The position numbers and the translations under genes are program-made. This document shows positions 14,042-17,798 of a stretch of DNA of 17,798 bases, one piece after another. The DNA lies in contig DCAK01000039.1 of assembly GCA_002311925.1 (NCBI GenBank), forward strand, positions 26,219 to 44,016, written 5' to 3'. Under the pieces are notes generated by a model. The model saw only the letters and a program-made list of their open reading frames with translations, was not told the DNA's origin and did no database searches. Positions within the stretch are counted from its first letter, which is position 1. Each line of letters opens with the position of its first letter. This DNA is from Planctomycetes bacterium UBA1135 (GTDB lineage Bacteria > Planctomycetota > UBA1135).

Positions 14042-14089
14042 ATGACTACTGTTTCTTTTCTTTTCCCTTAATACTCAGCCCCTCCAACC

Positions 14090-15220
14090 ATGAAATTCCT
14101 CATCGACCGTCTTGCTTTCCGAGACGCCCTCCAGAAGGTCGAAATGGCCATCGGTCGCAAGCCCACCCGTCCCGTTCTCGGGGGGGTTCTGATTGAAGCC
14201 AAGAACGACCAGGTGGTCCTCATGGCGACCGACCTCGATATTTCGGTTCGCTACACCTGCCATCTGGTTCAAGTGGATTCCCCCGGATGGACGGTTCTGC
14301 CTGGCCGCGAGCTGGTGGAGGTCATCAAGGACACTGAGTCCGAGACCATTACGCTTTGTCAAGAAAATAAGAATCAGTGTGAGATCCAGGCCGGGGAGGA
14401 CCACTGCACCCTGGTTTGTCTCGAGTCCGGGGCGGGGGAGGCCTCGCCGGAAGCTTTCCCGACCGTGCCCGTCTTATCGGGCAAGCCGAGCGCAAGCATC
14501 GACAAGGACACCTTCATCCTGATGGTGGGATCCACGCGCTTTGCGACGTCGAAGGTTCAGGACAGCAAGTTCGCCACGGAGGGCGTGCTTCTTGAATTTG
14601 AGGAAGGCCAAGCAAGGATGGTCAGCACGGACGGGCGGCGGCTTGCCTGCATTCGGCGCAAGGCAGAGGGCACGGGAGAGGAGACCTTGCGAGCCGTTCT
14701 CCTTCCTAAGGTTCTTGACCAGGTTCAGCGCTATGGACAGGGCGAGGAGGGTTCGACCATCGAGATTTTCCTTCTCGGCAATCTCGTGGGCTTCCGGGTG
14801 GGCAACCTTGAATCCTTTGGACGGGTTCTCGACCGGGAATTCCCGGCCTACCAGAAGGTTATTCCCGATAAGGGCAAGCACATTGTCGGCGCGCATCGCG
14901 AGTCTTTTTCTCGAAAGCTTCGCCTGGCGAGCCACCTAACCCAGGAAAGTGCCGCATCTGTTCGCCTCGAGTTAAAGTCGCATAGTCTGGAAATCACGGC
15001 GGAGACGGAGGGCCGGGGAAGGGCTGAGGCCCAGTTCGAGGTTGACTACTCTGGCGAGGGGATTGAGGCCTCCTTCAATCCTGGGTTCATTCTCGAGGGG
15101 CTCAAGGCGGCCCACCAGGACAAGATTGAGATGCAGCTCGACGAAGCCTCGCGCCCTGCCCGCTTCATCCTGGGTGAGGACTACGACTACGTCGTCATGC
15201 CCCTCTCCAACCTCAAGTAG
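14090..15220 (+). CDS. dnaN: DNA polymerase III beta sliding clamp
   Basis: A 376-residue protein of usual clamp length with three clamp folds. The N-terminal fold starts MKFLIDRLAFRDALQKVE, with RPVLGGVLIEA and ATDLDISVRY. The middle fold has the ATSKVQDSKFATEGVLLEF stretch, STDGRRLACIR and LPKVLDQVQRY. FGRVLDREFPAYQKVIP follows. The last fold ends AAHQDKIEMQLDEASRPARF and YDYVVMPLSNLK, the hydrophobic pocket and C-terminal tail used by clamp partners. It makes the ring that tethers the replicative polymerase. No Shine-Dalgarno precedes ATG 14090. The dciA-like gene starts 5 bp after the stop. Confidence 0.97.
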   Translation: MKFLIDRLAFRDALQKVEMAIGRKPTRPVLGGVLIEAKNDQVVLMATDLDISVRYTCHLVQVDSPGWTVLPGRELVEVIKDTESETITLCQENKNQCEIQAGEDHCTLVCLESGAGEASPEAFPTVPVLSGKPSASIDKDTFILMVGSTRFATSKVQDSKFATEGVLLEFEEGQARMVSTDGRRLACIRRKAEGTGEETLRAVLLPKVLDQVQRYGQGEEGSTIEIFLLGNLVGFRVGNLESFGRVLDREFPAYQKVIPDKGKHIVGAHRESFSRKLRLASHLTQESAASVRLELKSHSLEITAETEGRGRAEAQFEVDYSGEGIEASFNPGFILEGLKAAHQDKIEMQLDEASRPARFILGEDYDYVVMPLSNLK

Positions 15221-15225
15221 CGCAG

Positions 15226-17798
<2,573 letters not shown>

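Larger units (their letters stand above)
13798..14089. other. oriC: Candidate oriC in the dnaA-dnaN gap
   Basis: This 292-bp non-coding gap holds three identical DnaA boxes (TGTGGAAAA or its complement), looser ones such as GTATTCACA (13845-13853) and CTCTCCACA (13939-13947), an AT-rich left end around 13811-13853, and an AT-rich pyrimidine tract at ~14036-14076. The dnaA-dnaN gap is a common oriC site in bacteria. Plus-strand C excess to the left and G excess to the right (hand tallies) agree. The unwinding element is not certain. Confidence 0.8.

Overview
The window looks like the chromosomal replication-origin neighbourhood of a GC-rich bacterium. dnaA, dnaN, a DciA-type helicase loader gene (DUF721) and gyrB lie in that order at the right end. 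parA lies 5' of dnaA, and parB, with an internal parS site, lies near the left end. I read the lineage as probably Planctomycetota or a close relative, but only moderately. The reasons are the dnaA-dnaN-DUF721-gyrB order without recF, a long GyrB insert before the RYKGLGEM motif, a type 2 PyrF next to a DUF502 membrane protein, several small lipoproteins, and few Shine-Dalgarno sequences. No 16S rRNA is present to settle this.

Left part (1-5475): a lipoprotein gene cut by the window edge runs leftward. Opposite to it run a small lipoprotein gene and a membrane-anchored protein ending in a divergent cyclophilin-like domain. parB follows on the minus strand with a consensus parS site inside its coding sequence. 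Across a 17-bp perfect palindrome lies a divergent metallophosphoesterase gene. Converging on that gene is an unusual 440-residue protein whose last ~90 residues are an HPr-type phosphocarrier domain.

Middle part (5559-12283), all on the plus strand: an RpoD-like sigma factor, a HemW-type radical SAM protein, then a tightly packed run of DUF502 protein, pyrF and an unrecognised gene joined by ATGA overlaps. After an 87-bp gap come parA and a cysteine desulfurase, overlapping by 11 bp.

Right part (12284-17798): dnaA, a 292-bp gap with three TGTGGAAAA-type DnaA boxes that is the best oriC candidate, dnaN with a promoter-like element beside the last box, a dciA-like gene, and gyrB cut by the right edge. 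Hand tallies suggest that plus-strand C excess left of the gap changes to G excess right of it, as expected at a bidirectional origin.

Most genes are housekeeping and replication/segregation genes. I see no IS elements, CRISPR arrays, tRNA or rRNA genes, or phage genes. The least ordinary items are the HPr fusion, the degenerate membrane cyclophilin, the extended ParA tail, the unrecognised gene after pyrF, and the origin architecture.
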